Source of the DNA: Hydrogenothermaceae bacterium | GTDB lineage: Bacteria; Aquificota; Aquificia; Aquificales; Hydrogenothermaceae | Assembly: GCA_026985705.1 (NCBI GenBank) | Contig: JALSPY010000265.1 | Span: 1-7,461 of the forward strand | Direction of reading: 5' to 3' | DNA: 7,461 nucleotides | The notes under the pieces: model-generated | Told to the model about the DNA's origin: nothing | Database searches by the model: none | Seen by the model: only the letters and a program-made list of their open reading frames with translations | Shown: piece after piece, positions 1 through 6,841 of the stretch | Position numbering within the stretch: the stretch's first letter is position 1 | Layout of the letters: each line of letters starts with the position of its first letter | Program-made: the position numbers and the translations under genes

Positions 1-154
1 ATAAAACTTTACCACTTTCTTTAGATTTTATCGCTAAATCTAAAAGTGTATCTAAATTCAGTTGTGAATTATTACTTTGTGAAAAACCTGAATTAAAACT
101 TAATAGAAAAACTAAGAGTATTATTCCTAATATTTTACTTAAATACTGCCCCAT
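1..154 (-). CDS. gspD: Probable type II secretion secretin GspD, N-terminal fragment
   Basis: Only the first 51 codons are present; the gene runs off the left edge. The ATG at 154 is the first start after an in-frame TAA four codons upstream, so it cannot be extended. The protein opens with a clear Sec-type signal peptide: K7, a hydrophobic stretch at about residues 8-20 (ILGIILLVFLLSF), then a polar Q/N/S-rich cleavage region near residue 25. The mature part starts LNLDTLLDLAIKSKESGKVL. An exported protein directly downstream of gspC is classically the outer-membrane secretin GspD, and the mature start would fit the first periplasmic (N0) domain. The gene overlaps the end of gspC by 20 bases, so the two are co-transcribed. 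The identity rests mostly on position and the signal peptide. Another exported Gsp or pilus component is possible. Confidence 0.5.
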   Translation of the reverse strand, partial: MGQYLSKILGIILLVFLLSFNSGFSQSNNSQLNLDTLLDLAIKSKESGKVL

Positions 155-968
155 TGTATCTTATTCTTTCCTCCTTTCCATTTCTTAGTATAACAATTTC
201 TATTGGCTCTCCATTGTTTACAGTTGACATCAATTTATTAATTAATGTTGCCTCGTTTATTATAGGTATACCGTTAATTGAAACTATAATATCTCCTTCC
301 TTTAGACCTAATTCCTCTGCCAAAGTTGTATCTGAAATACTTTCTATAATCAAACCTTTCTTTCCACCTTTTCTGTAAGGTTTTATAACTATATTTTTCA
401 TAAGACTAAAAACATCTCTATTTAGGTTTAGTTTCTTTAAATCAATTTCTTTAACTTTATCAGATTTATCTTTTACACTATCATAATGACTTTTTATCAA
501 TTTTCCCTTTAAATCTATATAAATTCTTTTTAAACCTTCTTTATCTTCAATCTCTATATAAAAACTACCTATTTTTATAACTTTACCATTATTCAGAGTA
601 TCTCCCACCTTTAAAAATCTTTTTTGGTTTTTTTCTGTTTCTATTAAAGCTAATTTCTGATTTCCTACCCATAGAATACCTATTAATTTTATACTTTTAG
701 ATAGGACAAGAATTTTTTCTTTATTTTTTTCTTTATTTTTAAACAACTCTTTTATCAGAGAAAGGTTTAACTGAGTTCTTTTTATATTACTTGCTTCTGT
801 TATATTAAATACTGGTTTTGGTATAGAAAAGAATTTATACTCTAAAAATGAATTAATAAGATAAGCTAGAGAAAAAGAAATTATAGAAAAAAGAAAAAAA
901 GAAAAAGGTAAATTTTCTAAATTTCCTATAAAAATCCTAAAATTTATATTTTTTAAGTATTTTTTCAT
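135..968 (-). CDS. gspC: Type II secretion system protein GspC (inner-membrane, PDZ domain)
   Basis: GspC is the bitopic inner-membrane protein that links the inner-membrane platform to the secretin GspD through its periplasmic part. The 277-residue protein shows the family layout in order. It has a short cytoplasmic N-terminus and one membrane segment at about 21-43. A homology region (HR) follows at about 88-152, with the pattern IKLIGILWVGNQKLALIE then RFLKVGDTL. A charged linker spans about 153-187, and a PDZ domain about 190-273 contains GLKEGDIIVSINGIPI followed by a helix. Length is close to the usual 270-300 residues. The start ATG abuts the stop of the upstream gspN-like gene (TAGATG), with no clear Shine-Dalgarno sequence (the upstream bases read GGTCTTCTAT), so translation is probably coupled. 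The last 20 bases overlap the next gene. A different PDZ membrane protein is unlikely given the HR-like block and the neighbours. Confidence 0.85.
   Translation of the reverse strand: MKKYLKNINFRIFIGNLENLPFSFFLFSIISFSLAYLINSFLEYKFFSIPKPVFNITEASNIKRTQLNLSLIKELFKNKEKNKEKILVLSKSIKLIGILWVGNQKLALIETEKNQKRFLKVGDTLNNGKVIKIGSFYIEIEDKEGLKRIYIDLKGKLIKSHYDSVKDKSDKVKEIDLKKLNLNRDVFSLMKNIVIKPYRKGGKKGLIIESISDTTLAEELGLKEGDIIVSINGIPIINEATLINKLMSTVNNGEPIEIVILRNGKEERIRYNGAVFK
170..174 (-). promoter_or_regulatory. Distant ribosome binding site for the gspD-like gene
   Basis: On the minus strand the sequence reads AAAGGAGGAAAG inside the last codons of gspC. The GGAGG core lies 15 bases from the ATG at 154, longer than the usual 5-9. 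No other in-frame start is closer because a TAA stop lies between. This is therefore either a stretched Shine-Dalgarno element or the start depends on translational coupling from gspC, whose stop lies 20 bases inside the gene. Confidence 0.45.
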
Positions 969-1625
969 CTATAGAAGACCATTTAAAATTTTTACTTCAA
1001 ACTTTTCATTTATTTCTCTGTTTATACTTTGTCCTAAAAACCTACCTGTAAAATAGCCTTCTATATTAAGTTTATCTTTCCAAAGGATTTTACCTTTAAA
1101 CTTACCATTTATATTAATTCCTTTTAATTTTGCTTCAATTTCTGAGTAATCTTTATTTTTCCTTATATTATACTTTAATCTCAAGCCATTAAAATTAGCT
1201 ATACTTATCTTTCTTAGTATAACTTTTCCATCACCTTCCAAAATTTTAAAATCCCCCTCTTTGAATATCTTTAACTTTCCATCAAGTTTAGCAGAAAAGA
1301 TATTTTTATCTTTGATAAACCTATCTGTATCAAATCTATTAAATTCTATAATTAGATTTTTAACAAAGGGCTTATAAGTTATTTTTAAATTTTTCTTTAT
1401 TTTTGCTTCCTGATAAATTAATCTATTGGTTATAGATAGTTTTTTTATATATACATACCTGTTTTCTAAATCCTCAATCTTTAAATTTAGTAAGTTCCCA
1501 TCTATTCTAGAAAAAAGAAAACCATTTGAGGATAAAATAAAAGACACCAGATATTTTGTTGGAAATGTTAACAGAAATGTTGTTAAAAATATAAAAGTTA
1601 ATATAAAAATTTTTAGCTTTCTCAT
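969..1625 (-). CDS. gspN: Type II secretion system protein N-like (GspN)
   Basis: This 218-residue protein has one N-terminal hydrophobic anchor at about residues 5-31, preceded by basic residues (MRKLK). The rest is beta-strand-rich with alternating hydrophobic and polar residues and repeated glycine turns (LDGKLKIF, INGKFKGKIL, IEGYFTGRFLG). That is the look of GspN, an inner-membrane accessory protein of type II secretion with an AsmA-like periplasmic beta domain. I see no catalytic motif. It is a little shorter than the roughly 250 residues typical of GspN. Position supports the call: it is the first gene of a minus-strand run that continues with gspC at zero spacing. A weak Shine-Dalgarno (AAAAGG) sits just upstream of the ATG. 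The N-terminal anchor and fold type are directly suggested by the sequence; the family name is an inference from fold style plus context, and another AsmA-like protein is the main alternative. Confidence 0.62.
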   Translation of the reverse strand: MRKLKIFILTFIFLTTFLLTFPTKYLVSFILSSNGFLFSRIDGNLLNLKIEDLENRYVYIKKLSITNRLIYQEAKIKKNLKITYKPFVKNLIIEFNRFDTDRFIKDKNIFSAKLDGKLKIFKEGDFKILEGDGKVILRKISIANFNGLRLKYNIRKNKDYSEIEAKLKGININGKFKGKILWKDKLNIEGYFTGRFLGQSINREINEKFEVKILNGLL

Positions 1626-1656
1626 TTTAAACCTTTTATTTTAAATTTAATAAATG

Positions 1657-1674
1657 TTAATATTTAAATATTAA
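1657..1674. promoter_or_regulatory. Perfect 18-base palindrome in the divergent promoter region (possible operator)
   Basis: TTAATATTTAAATATTAA is its own reverse complement over all 18 bases. It lies in the middle of the 77-base gap between the divergent gspN-like and regulator genes, 31 bases from the gspN start and 28 from the regulator start. That is where a dimeric repressor or activator would act on both promoters. The sequence is pure A/T, so an AT-rich promoter core or chance are real alternatives. No convincing -35/-10 pair can be picked out in either direction. Confidence 0.3.
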
Positions 1675-1687
1675 AGGAATAAAAGAT

Positions 1688-1694
1688 AAAGGAG
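1688..1694 (+). promoter_or_regulatory. Strong ribosome binding site of the HTH regulator gene
   Basis: AAAGGAG lies 8 bases before the ATG at 1703, a near-ideal Shine-Dalgarno element. It fixes the start of the plus-strand gene and suggests more efficient translation than for the gspN-like gene on the other side of the gap. Confidence 0.75.
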
Positions 1695-1702
1695 TTTCTA
1701 AA

Positions 1703-2359
1703 ATGGTTATAGAGATTAAAGCACCGGAAGTTAACAATTATGATTTAGACCATCTAGTAGGTAGAGTTTTTTTTAAAGCAATAGATTTGTTAGGTGGATT
1801 GTCTAAATTAGCAGAGTATAGAACTTTAACCTGGCTACCTTCATTAGCTAGAGCATCCTTTGCAATTGTTTTAAGACAGGAATATTTAAAAACTGAGGAA
1901 GAAATTGCAGAAATTGTGGGAATTACTAAAAACACAGTTCGAAATATTCTAAGAGCTGACCCTAATGCAGCACTTTATAAAATTCAGCATATAGACGAAT
2001 TAACTAAAGAAGAAAAACAACAACTTAAAGTTCATACTGCAGGAGGTATAGCTAAGTTAGCTTATAGACTTGTTAAAGAAGGTAATGAAGCTCAAATACT
2101 ACTAGAATTCTGTAGAGAGATGTCAGCTAAAGCGGTTCAAACTTGTGATGCTCCATGGGCTTATTTAGTTTTAAAAAATATAAAAGGTGTAAAATATCCA
2201 GTTGAAAATGCTGAAGTGTTAAAGGAAAGGATAGGACATTTATCTATAAAAGGTATAGATGGAACAGAAGTTGTTAAAAATCTAAACTATCCAATTAAAA
2301 ACCCAGCAGAGCTTTTACACGAGGTAAAGGAATATTTAGATATGAAGGGAATAAAGTAA
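1703..2359 (+). CDS. Helix-turn-helix regulatory protein of unknown target
   Basis: This is a 218-residue soluble protein with no signal peptide or membrane segment. A helix-turn-helix sits at about residues 63-84: KTEEEIAEIVGITKNTVRNI, with the short IVGIT turn and the recognition helix KNTVRNILRAD. The block before it (about 12-60) contains GGLSKLAEYRTLTWLPSLAR. The block after it is mainly helical and includes HTAGGIAKLAYRLVKEG and a cysteine pair (C137, C148). The C-terminal part (about 160-218) may be a small separate region. The pattern recalls the 'probable regulatory' HTH proteins of Aquificota and archaea, which in some genomes neighbour KaiC-like ATPases; that is recall and was not searched. 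No kaiC-like gene is visible here. The gene is monocistronic, starts from a strong Shine-Dalgarno, ends at a T-rich tract and faces the gsp genes across a palindrome. DNA binding is likely; the regulated genes are unknown. Confidence 0.7.
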   Translation: MVIEIKAPEVNNYDLDHLVGRVFFKAIDLLGGLSKLAEYRTLTWLPSLARASFAIVLRQEYLKTEEEIAEIVGITKNTVRNILRADPNAALYKIQHIDELTKEEKQQLKVHTAGGIAKLAYRLVKEGNEAQILLEFCREMSAKAVQTCDAPWAYLVLKNIKGVKYPVENAEVLKERIGHLSIKGIDGTEVVKNLNYPIKNPAELLHEVKEYLDMKGIK

Positions 2360-2392
2360 AAAAGACTAATTTTTTCCTTTTTTTATTTTTTC
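2358..2392 (+). terminator. Putative terminator after the regulator gene
   Basis: Directly after the TAA stop, six A (2358-2363), a six-base spacer GACTAA and six T (2370-2375) can form a weak A-T-only hairpin. A nearly unbroken T-rich run follows to about 2391. The gene converges with the RNase R gene 57 bases away, so a stop for transcription is expected here. The stem lacks G-C pairs, so it would be weak as a classical intrinsic terminator; the T tract is the stronger evidence. Confidence 0.35.
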
Positions 2393-2402
2393 TAGAAAAT
2401 TT

Positions 2403-2421
2403 AGTTAAGAATTCATTAACT
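2403..2421 (-). terminator. Small inverted repeat at the end of the RNase R gene
   Basis: AGTTAA (2403-2408) and TTAACT (2416-2421) form a perfect six-base stem around a seven-base loop, overlapping the RNase R stop codon. On the minus strand it is followed by AAATTTTCT, only a short T stretch. It may act as a weak terminator or 3'-end stabiliser for the GGDEF-EAL/RNase R transcript. The stem has one G-C pair, so chance is possible. Confidence 0.22.
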
Positions 2422-4515
2422 GTTTTCAACCCAAGTTAAATCTATCTTTTTTAAGTCTTCATCAACATTTTCCAGTTTAACTTTAATTTTATCTCCTAGC
2501 CTAAAAATTCTGTTATCACTTATCAGTCTATGATTTGCTTCGTCATACTTATAGTATCCCGGCAAAGTGGAGATATGAATAAAACCTTCAATTAAATACT
2601 TATCTAATTCAACAAATAAGCCGAATGGCATAACTCCAGATATAACTCCTTCAAAAATCTCACCTATATGACCAGTTAAAAGTCTTAACTTTAGCATATC
2701 TAATGCATCATTTTCAGCATCTTCTGCTATTCTTTCCATTTTAGAACACTGTTTGGCAATTTCATCCAACTTTATGGGTAAGGTTTCTAAATCTCTCTTT
2801 GTCCATTTTTTTCTTATAGTTTTCTTTAATATTCTATGAACGTTTATATCAGCATACCTCCTTATTGGAGATGTAAAATGAGTATAACATTCTGAAGCTA
2901 AACCAAAATGTCCAATATTCTCTGTTGTATATTTAGCTCTTTTCATAGTTCTTAAAGCCATCAATCTAACTAAATTTTCTTCAGGTGTCCCTGAAACTTT
3001 CTCCAATATTTTCTGTATGAATTTGGGAGTTATCTTTTCCGGATAAGAAACTTCATAACCTAAACCAGCAACTAAATCAATGAATTTTATAACTTTATCT
3101 AAGTTTGGCTCTTCATGTGTTCTATATATAAATGGATAACCTAATTTTTCTATATGTCTTGCAACTGTCTCGTTTGCAATTATCATAAATTCCTCTATTA
3201 ATCTGTGTGCTAAATGTCTTTCATATGGAACTATATCGTAAGGCTCTCCTGTTTCTGTGTAGAGTATCTGACTTTCTGGTAAGTCAAAATCTATACTACC
3301 TCTTTTTTCTCTTGCTTTCATTAAAATTCTTGCCAGCTCTTCCATATATCTTAAAGGTTTGACAATATGAGGATATTTCTTCTCTAAAGCTGGCTCCCCT
3401 AATATTATTCTCAAAGCTTCGTCATAGGTAAGTTTAGCCTTGCTAATAATCACACTTTCATATATATCATATTCAACTACCTTTCCCTGTTGATTTATTA
3501 ACATTTCACAGGTCATACAGTATTTCTTTTCGTTAGGTCTTAAGCTACATAACTCTGAAGCTAATCTCTCTGGCAACATATGAAGAGCCATTTCAGGAAG
3601 ATAGTATGTATTACCTCTTTCAAAAGCTTCTTTATCTATAGCTGAACCTTCCTTTACATAATGAGAAACATCTGCTATATGAACAAAAAGTCTATATAAG
3701 CTTCCTTCTTTTTCTATAGCTACTGCGTCGTCATGGTCCCTTGCACTTTCAGGGTCAATCGTAAAACATATCTGCTCTGTTAAATCCCTTCTATTTTTAG
3801 TTATTCTTACAGTTGATGGTAATTTTTCAGCTTCTTTGATAGCTTGCTCTGAATGTTTCATAGGAAGGTTATACTTTCTAGCTATTATTTCAGCTACAGT
3901 TTTTGTATTTTTATGCTTACCTAAAATTTCTTTAACAACCCCAGTAGCTCTTATTTTGGGAGCTGGATACTGTTTTATCTCTACTACTACGTATGTTCCC
4001 TCTTCTAGCTTATGTTTTTTAACCTGTTTCTTAGATATATAAATCTTATGGGGAATAACCATATCAGCAAGTAAGATATAATGACCAGTTTTATCTTTCT
4101 TATAAACACCTACTACATCTTTTACTGCTCTCTCTAAAATTTTTACTATCTTTGCCTCATCTTTTTTCTTTCTTTTTATAGGTTTAGCTAAGACTATATC
4201 ACCATCAAAGAGATACTTCATTTCAGGTGGTGGTATAAACAAATCTTCCCTATCATCACCGATTATCAAAAATCCATATCCGCTAGGATGGGCTTCAACT
4301 TTTCCTTGAACTACATCATCTTCAAGCCAATCTGCAAGTAAATATCTTCCCTTCTGATACTTAACAACTTTTTTTCTCTGTAATCTTTTTAGTATCTTTT
4401 TTATCTTTTTTTTGTTTTCCTTTGACAGTCCTAAACTCTTAATTATTGTTTTTAAAAAGACAGGTTTTTTCTTTTCTTTTAAAAGCTCTAAAATCTCCTT
4501 TTCTGTAATTTTCAT
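2416..4515 (-). CDS. rnr: Ribonuclease R (RNB-family 3'-to-5' exoribonuclease)
   Basis: RNase R degrades structured RNA processively from the 3' end, releasing nucleoside monophosphates, and acts in mRNA turnover and in rRNA and tmRNA quality control. The 699-residue protein shows the full family order. It has an N-terminal winged helix-turn-helix (about 1-65), a first cold-shock/OB domain (about 67-115, VEAHPSGYGFLI), a second (about 130-195), an RNB catalytic domain (about 240-565) and a C-terminal S1 domain (about 616-696, FEGVISGVMPFGLFVEL). The metal-binding aspartates are in TIDPESARDHDDAV (D254, D260, D262, D263), and HFTSPIRRYAD lies at 546-556. The protein lacks the long lysine-rich tail of the E. 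coli enzyme (813 residues) and ends right after S1. The ATG abuts the stop of the upstream GGDEF-EAL gene (TAGATG), and AGAGGA in that gene's last codons serves as its ribosome binding site. Confidence 0.95.
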   Translation of the reverse strand: MKITEKEILELLKEKKKPVFLKTIIKSLGLSKENKKKIKKILKRLQRKKVVKYQKGRYLLADWLEDDVVQGKVEAHPSGYGFLIIGDDREDLFIPPPEMKYLFDGDIVLAKPIKRKKKDEAKIVKILERAVKDVVGVYKKDKTGHYILLADMVIPHKIYISKKQVKKHKLEEGTYVVVEIKQYPAPKIRATGVVKEILGKHKNTKTVAEIIARKYNLPMKHSEQAIKEAEKLPSTVRITKNRRDLTEQICFTIDPESARDHDDAVAIEKEGSLYRLFVHIADVSHYVKEGSAIDKEAFERGNTYYLPEMALHMLPERLASELCSLRPNEKKYCMTCEMLINQQGKVVEYDIYESVIISKAKLTYDEALRIILGEPALEKKYPHIVKPLRYMEELARILMKAREKRGSIDFDLPESQILYTETGEPYDIVPYERHLAHRLIEEFMIIANETVARHIEKLGYPFIYRTHEEPNLDKVIKFIDLVAGLGYEVSYPEKITPKFIQKILEKVSGTPEENLVRLMALRTMKRAKYTTENIGHFGLASECYTHFTSPIRRYADINVHRILKKTIRKKWTKRDLETLPIKLDEIAKQCSKMERIAEDAENDALDMLKLRLLTGHIGEIFEGVISGVMPFGLFVELDKYLIEGFIHISTLPGYYKYDEANHRLISDNRIFRLGDKIKVKLENVDEDLKKIDLTWVENS

Positions 4516-6648
4516 CTAAATTTCCTCTTTCTTTCTTTTTTCAACTGGTAATTTTGTTAAAGGTTTAGAAATATAAAATCCCTGTGCATAATCAAAACCT
4601 ATTTTCTTCACAGTTTCGTAAACATCCTTATTCCAAACAAACTCTGCAACTGTTTTTATTCCTAGCTTTTTACAGAATGATACTATTGTTTCTGAAATTA
4701 ATCTATTCTTTTCCTTAGCATCAATCTCTTTGATTAAACTTCCATCAATTTTTATAAAGTCTGGTTTTAAATTTAAGATATGAGCAAAGTTTGAATAACC
4801 AGAGCCAAAATCATCTATAGCAATTTTTACTCCAAAAACTCTCATTTCATCTATAAATTCTTTAAACTCGTTTTTATATTTTTCTATTGCTACATCCTCT
4901 AATATTTCAAATGTTAATCTTTTAGCTAAAAGAGGATTTTTAATATACTTCCTTATTAAAAATCTCACATTCTCATCAACTATATCTTCAACTGATAAAT
5001 TAACTGACAACTCCACATCATACTCTTCAAGTGTCTTAAAGGTTTTTTCTAAAACTTTCTTAGTAATTTCTCCATAAAGTTTAGCTTCCTTAGCTATATT
5101 TAAAAATTCCCCGGGATATAGAACTCTTCCCTTTTCATCTGTTATTCTTACTAAAACCTCGTATTTTTCAATCTGATTTGTTTTTAAATTCTCTATTGGT
5201 TGGTAAACAAGGAATACACCATCTTCTTGAAGAGCTCTCTTTACTGTCTTTATAATATTTATTCTGTTGAGTATTTTATCCTGAATATTCATATCATCAG
5301 TGTAAACTGCATATTTCTGCCTGCTTTCCTTTACATATCTTAAAGCCATATCTGCCTTTTCAAACAGAGGTCTATCTAAAGCTATACCTGCTGAAACACT
5401 TATAGGTATATATAAATCTCCATATCTAAATGGTTTATTTTCAACATACTTTATCAATTTTTCTGTTATTTCCTGTATCTTATCCTTATAGTTATCTAAC
5501 AGTATTCCAAAATCATCAGCTCCGAGTCTGTAAACATTGCCATTGAAACCTTCTTTAGATAAAAATTCTTCAATAGTTTTAGCTAAATCTTTTAGTAAAA
5601 AATCACCAATTTCTGTCCCATAGGATTCATTTACCTGTTTAAAATTATCTATATTTAAAAGAATTAATGTAGGTTCTCTTAGTTGATTTTTATCTTTTAT
5701 AAAGGCGAGTCTGTTTCCAAGCTCAGTCAGCTCGTCCCTTTCTACAATATTTTCTAACTCTTTTTTTATCTTCATAAACTCTTTAACTTTCCTTTGGGCT
5801 CCTAAATATGCTACATACAGGGACATCACAGTTAATATGTAGAGAATAATTATTACTATGGAGATTATACTGAAAATAAAATTCTTAAAGCTTTGCTCAC
5901 CTTCTATTCTCTCTTTTAGTTTTTCTATCTCAGTAGTTAAAGTCTCATCATAGAGATAAATTTTTATATATCTTTCTAAAATTTTTAAAGAATTGGATTT
6001 TTTTAACTCTTTTATATTACTTAATATTGCATGAATTGCTGGAATATATGAGTATCTTTCCAGTTTATTCTGTAATTTTATTAATTTTTCTTCCTTAATC
6101 TGATTTTCGCTGTATAACTCTTGAAGAAGACTATAAATTAACTCCGCTGCTAATCGTTTTACATTTAAGGGAACATTAGGATTATTTAATATATCTTTTA
6201 TAAATATCTCTATAGAAGACTTTAGAGGACTTTTAACTTTTTCTATAAGCTGATTTAGATTTATTATTTTATTTTCATAAAGCCTAATTTTATTTGTTTT
6301 CTGTTTATCTATATCTATATTTTTTTCAAATAATTTCTCTAATCTTTTATTTATCTCATTATTTGCAACATGTCTAACTTTTCTATAAGTCTCCTCTAAT
6401 TTGATAAACTCTCTCTTTAATTCATATGAATAATTTCTTTCTGAACCTAACACCATGTAGTTAAACAAAGTAATAAATTTTATTCTTTCAATTGTAGCTT
6501 CCATTTCATTTAATAGTGATATTACCTCTAGGTCTTCTTTAGAATTTTCTAGTAAAAAATAGTTAAAAACAGACAAACCAAATGAAAGAAAAAATAAAAA
6601 AATAAAAAATAAGTTTTTTGAATACTTTTTTAGCTTAATCATTCTCAT
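4516..6648 (-). CDS. Membrane-anchored GGDEF-EAL c-di-GMP signalling protein, probable phosphodiesterase
   Basis: This 710-residue protein has a first membrane segment at about 12-33. A mostly helical extracytoplasmic domain of about 220 residues (34-255) matches no sensor family I recognise. A second membrane segment spans about 256-283, followed by a short linker helix, a GGDEF domain (about 300-450) and an EAL domain (about 460-697). The GGDEF signature is altered to GADDF (376-380), no RxxD inhibitory site precedes it, and the usual first metal aspartate is N332 in NIDNFKQVN. The EAL domain keeps the expected residues: EVLVR (E497, R501), N550, E581, IDDFGSGYSN (D612, D613), K633, E669 and Q689. 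It should hydrolyse c-di-GMP to pGpG at the inner face of the cytoplasmic membrane, with the GGDEF half probably regulatory. Two ATGs compete for the start: 6648 is 4 bases and 6642 is 10 bases after the GAGG core; I keep the first. RNase R follows with no gap. Confidence 0.9.
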   Translation of the reverse strand: MRMIKLKKYSKNLFFIFLFFLSFGLSVFNYFLLENSKEDLEVISLLNEMEATIERIKFITLFNYMVLGSERNYSYELKREFIKLEETYRKVRHVANNEINKRLEKLFEKNIDIDKQKTNKIRLYENKIINLNQLIEKVKSPLKSSIEIFIKDILNNPNVPLNVKRLAAELIYSLLQELYSENQIKEEKLIKLQNKLERYSYIPAIHAILSNIKELKKSNSLKILERYIKIYLYDETLTTEIEKLKERIEGEQSFKNFIFSIISIVIIILYILTVMSLYVAYLGAQRKVKEFMKIKKELENIVERDELTELGNRLAFIKDKNQLREPTLILLNIDNFKQVNESYGTEIGDFLLKDLAKTIEEFLSKEGFNGNVYRLGADDFGILLDNYKDKIQEITEKLIKYVENKPFRYGDLYIPISVSAGIALDRPLFEKADMALRYVKESRQKYAVYTDDMNIQDKILNRINIIKTVKRALQEDGVFLVYQPIENLKTNQIEKYEVLVRITDEKGRVLYPGEFLNIAKEAKLYGEITKKVLEKTFKTLEEYDVELSVNLSVEDIVDENVRFLIRKYIKNPLLAKRLTFEILEDVAIEKYKNEFKEFIDEMRVFGVKIAIDDFGSGYSNFAHILNLKPDFIKIDGSLIKEIDAKEKNRLISETIVSFCKKLGIKTVAEFVWNKDVYETVKKIGFDYAQGFYISKPLTKLPVEKRKKEEI

Positions 6649-6680
6649 ATAACCTCTTTTCTTAATACTTTAATTTGCAT

Positions 6681-6686
6681 ACTATA
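6681..6686 (-). promoter_or_regulatory. Possible -10 element for the GGDEF-EAL/RNase R unit
   Basis: On the minus strand TATAGT, preceded by TTTG, lies 32 bases before the ATG at 6648, which would give a leader of about 25 bases. A good -35 hexamer at the right distance is missing (the best position reads AAGATT), so the call is tentative. The AGAGGT ribosome binding site lies between it and the start codon. Confidence 0.25.
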
Positions 6687-6710
6687 CAAATTCCTTCCTA
6701 AAAAATCTTT

Positions 6711-6728
6711 ATTAATATTATTAATATT
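6711..6728. repeat. Two tandem copies of a 9-base A/T repeat upstream of the GGDEF-EAL gene
   Basis: ATTAATATT occurs twice head to tail (6711-6719 and 6720-6728), about 65-80 bases upstream of the GGDEF-EAL start. Each copy is followed by an A, giving two self-complementary TAATATTA octamers nine bases apart. The core TTAATATT also forms the half-site of the palindrome at 1657-1674. A protein-binding role is possible; pure A/T composition makes chance similarity plausible. Confidence 0.3.
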
Positions 6729-6841
6729 ATTCTAAATTTTGTTTTATTTTTCCAAAGAAACATTAATTAAATTAAAACAGAGATTATTTCTTTTTTCTCT
6801 TTTTTATTTTGGTTTATAAATAAAAACCTAACTTGCCACCT

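Noticed and set aside
154..378. Plus-strand reading frame antisense to the gspC PDZ domain
   Set aside because: gspC on the other strand has recognisable domains and operon context; this frame is a mirror of it with no ribosome binding site.
1426..1644. Plus-strand reading frame antisense to the start of the gspN-like gene
   Set aside because: It covers the gspN signal-anchor region in mirror image, has no ribosome binding site, and its C-terminal hydrophobic part only reflects A/T-rich codons.
1738..1935. Minus-strand reading frame inside the regulator gene
   Set aside because: It lies fully within the helix-turn-helix gene, which has a strong Shine-Dalgarno and a recognisable motif.
3836..4042. 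Plus-strand reading frame inside the RNase R gene
   Set aside because: It is antisense to conserved RNase R domains and shows no independent support.
6811..6828. GGTTT...AAACC inverted repeat as a terminator
   Set aside because: The stem is only five pairs and no T tract follows in either direction at the right spacing.
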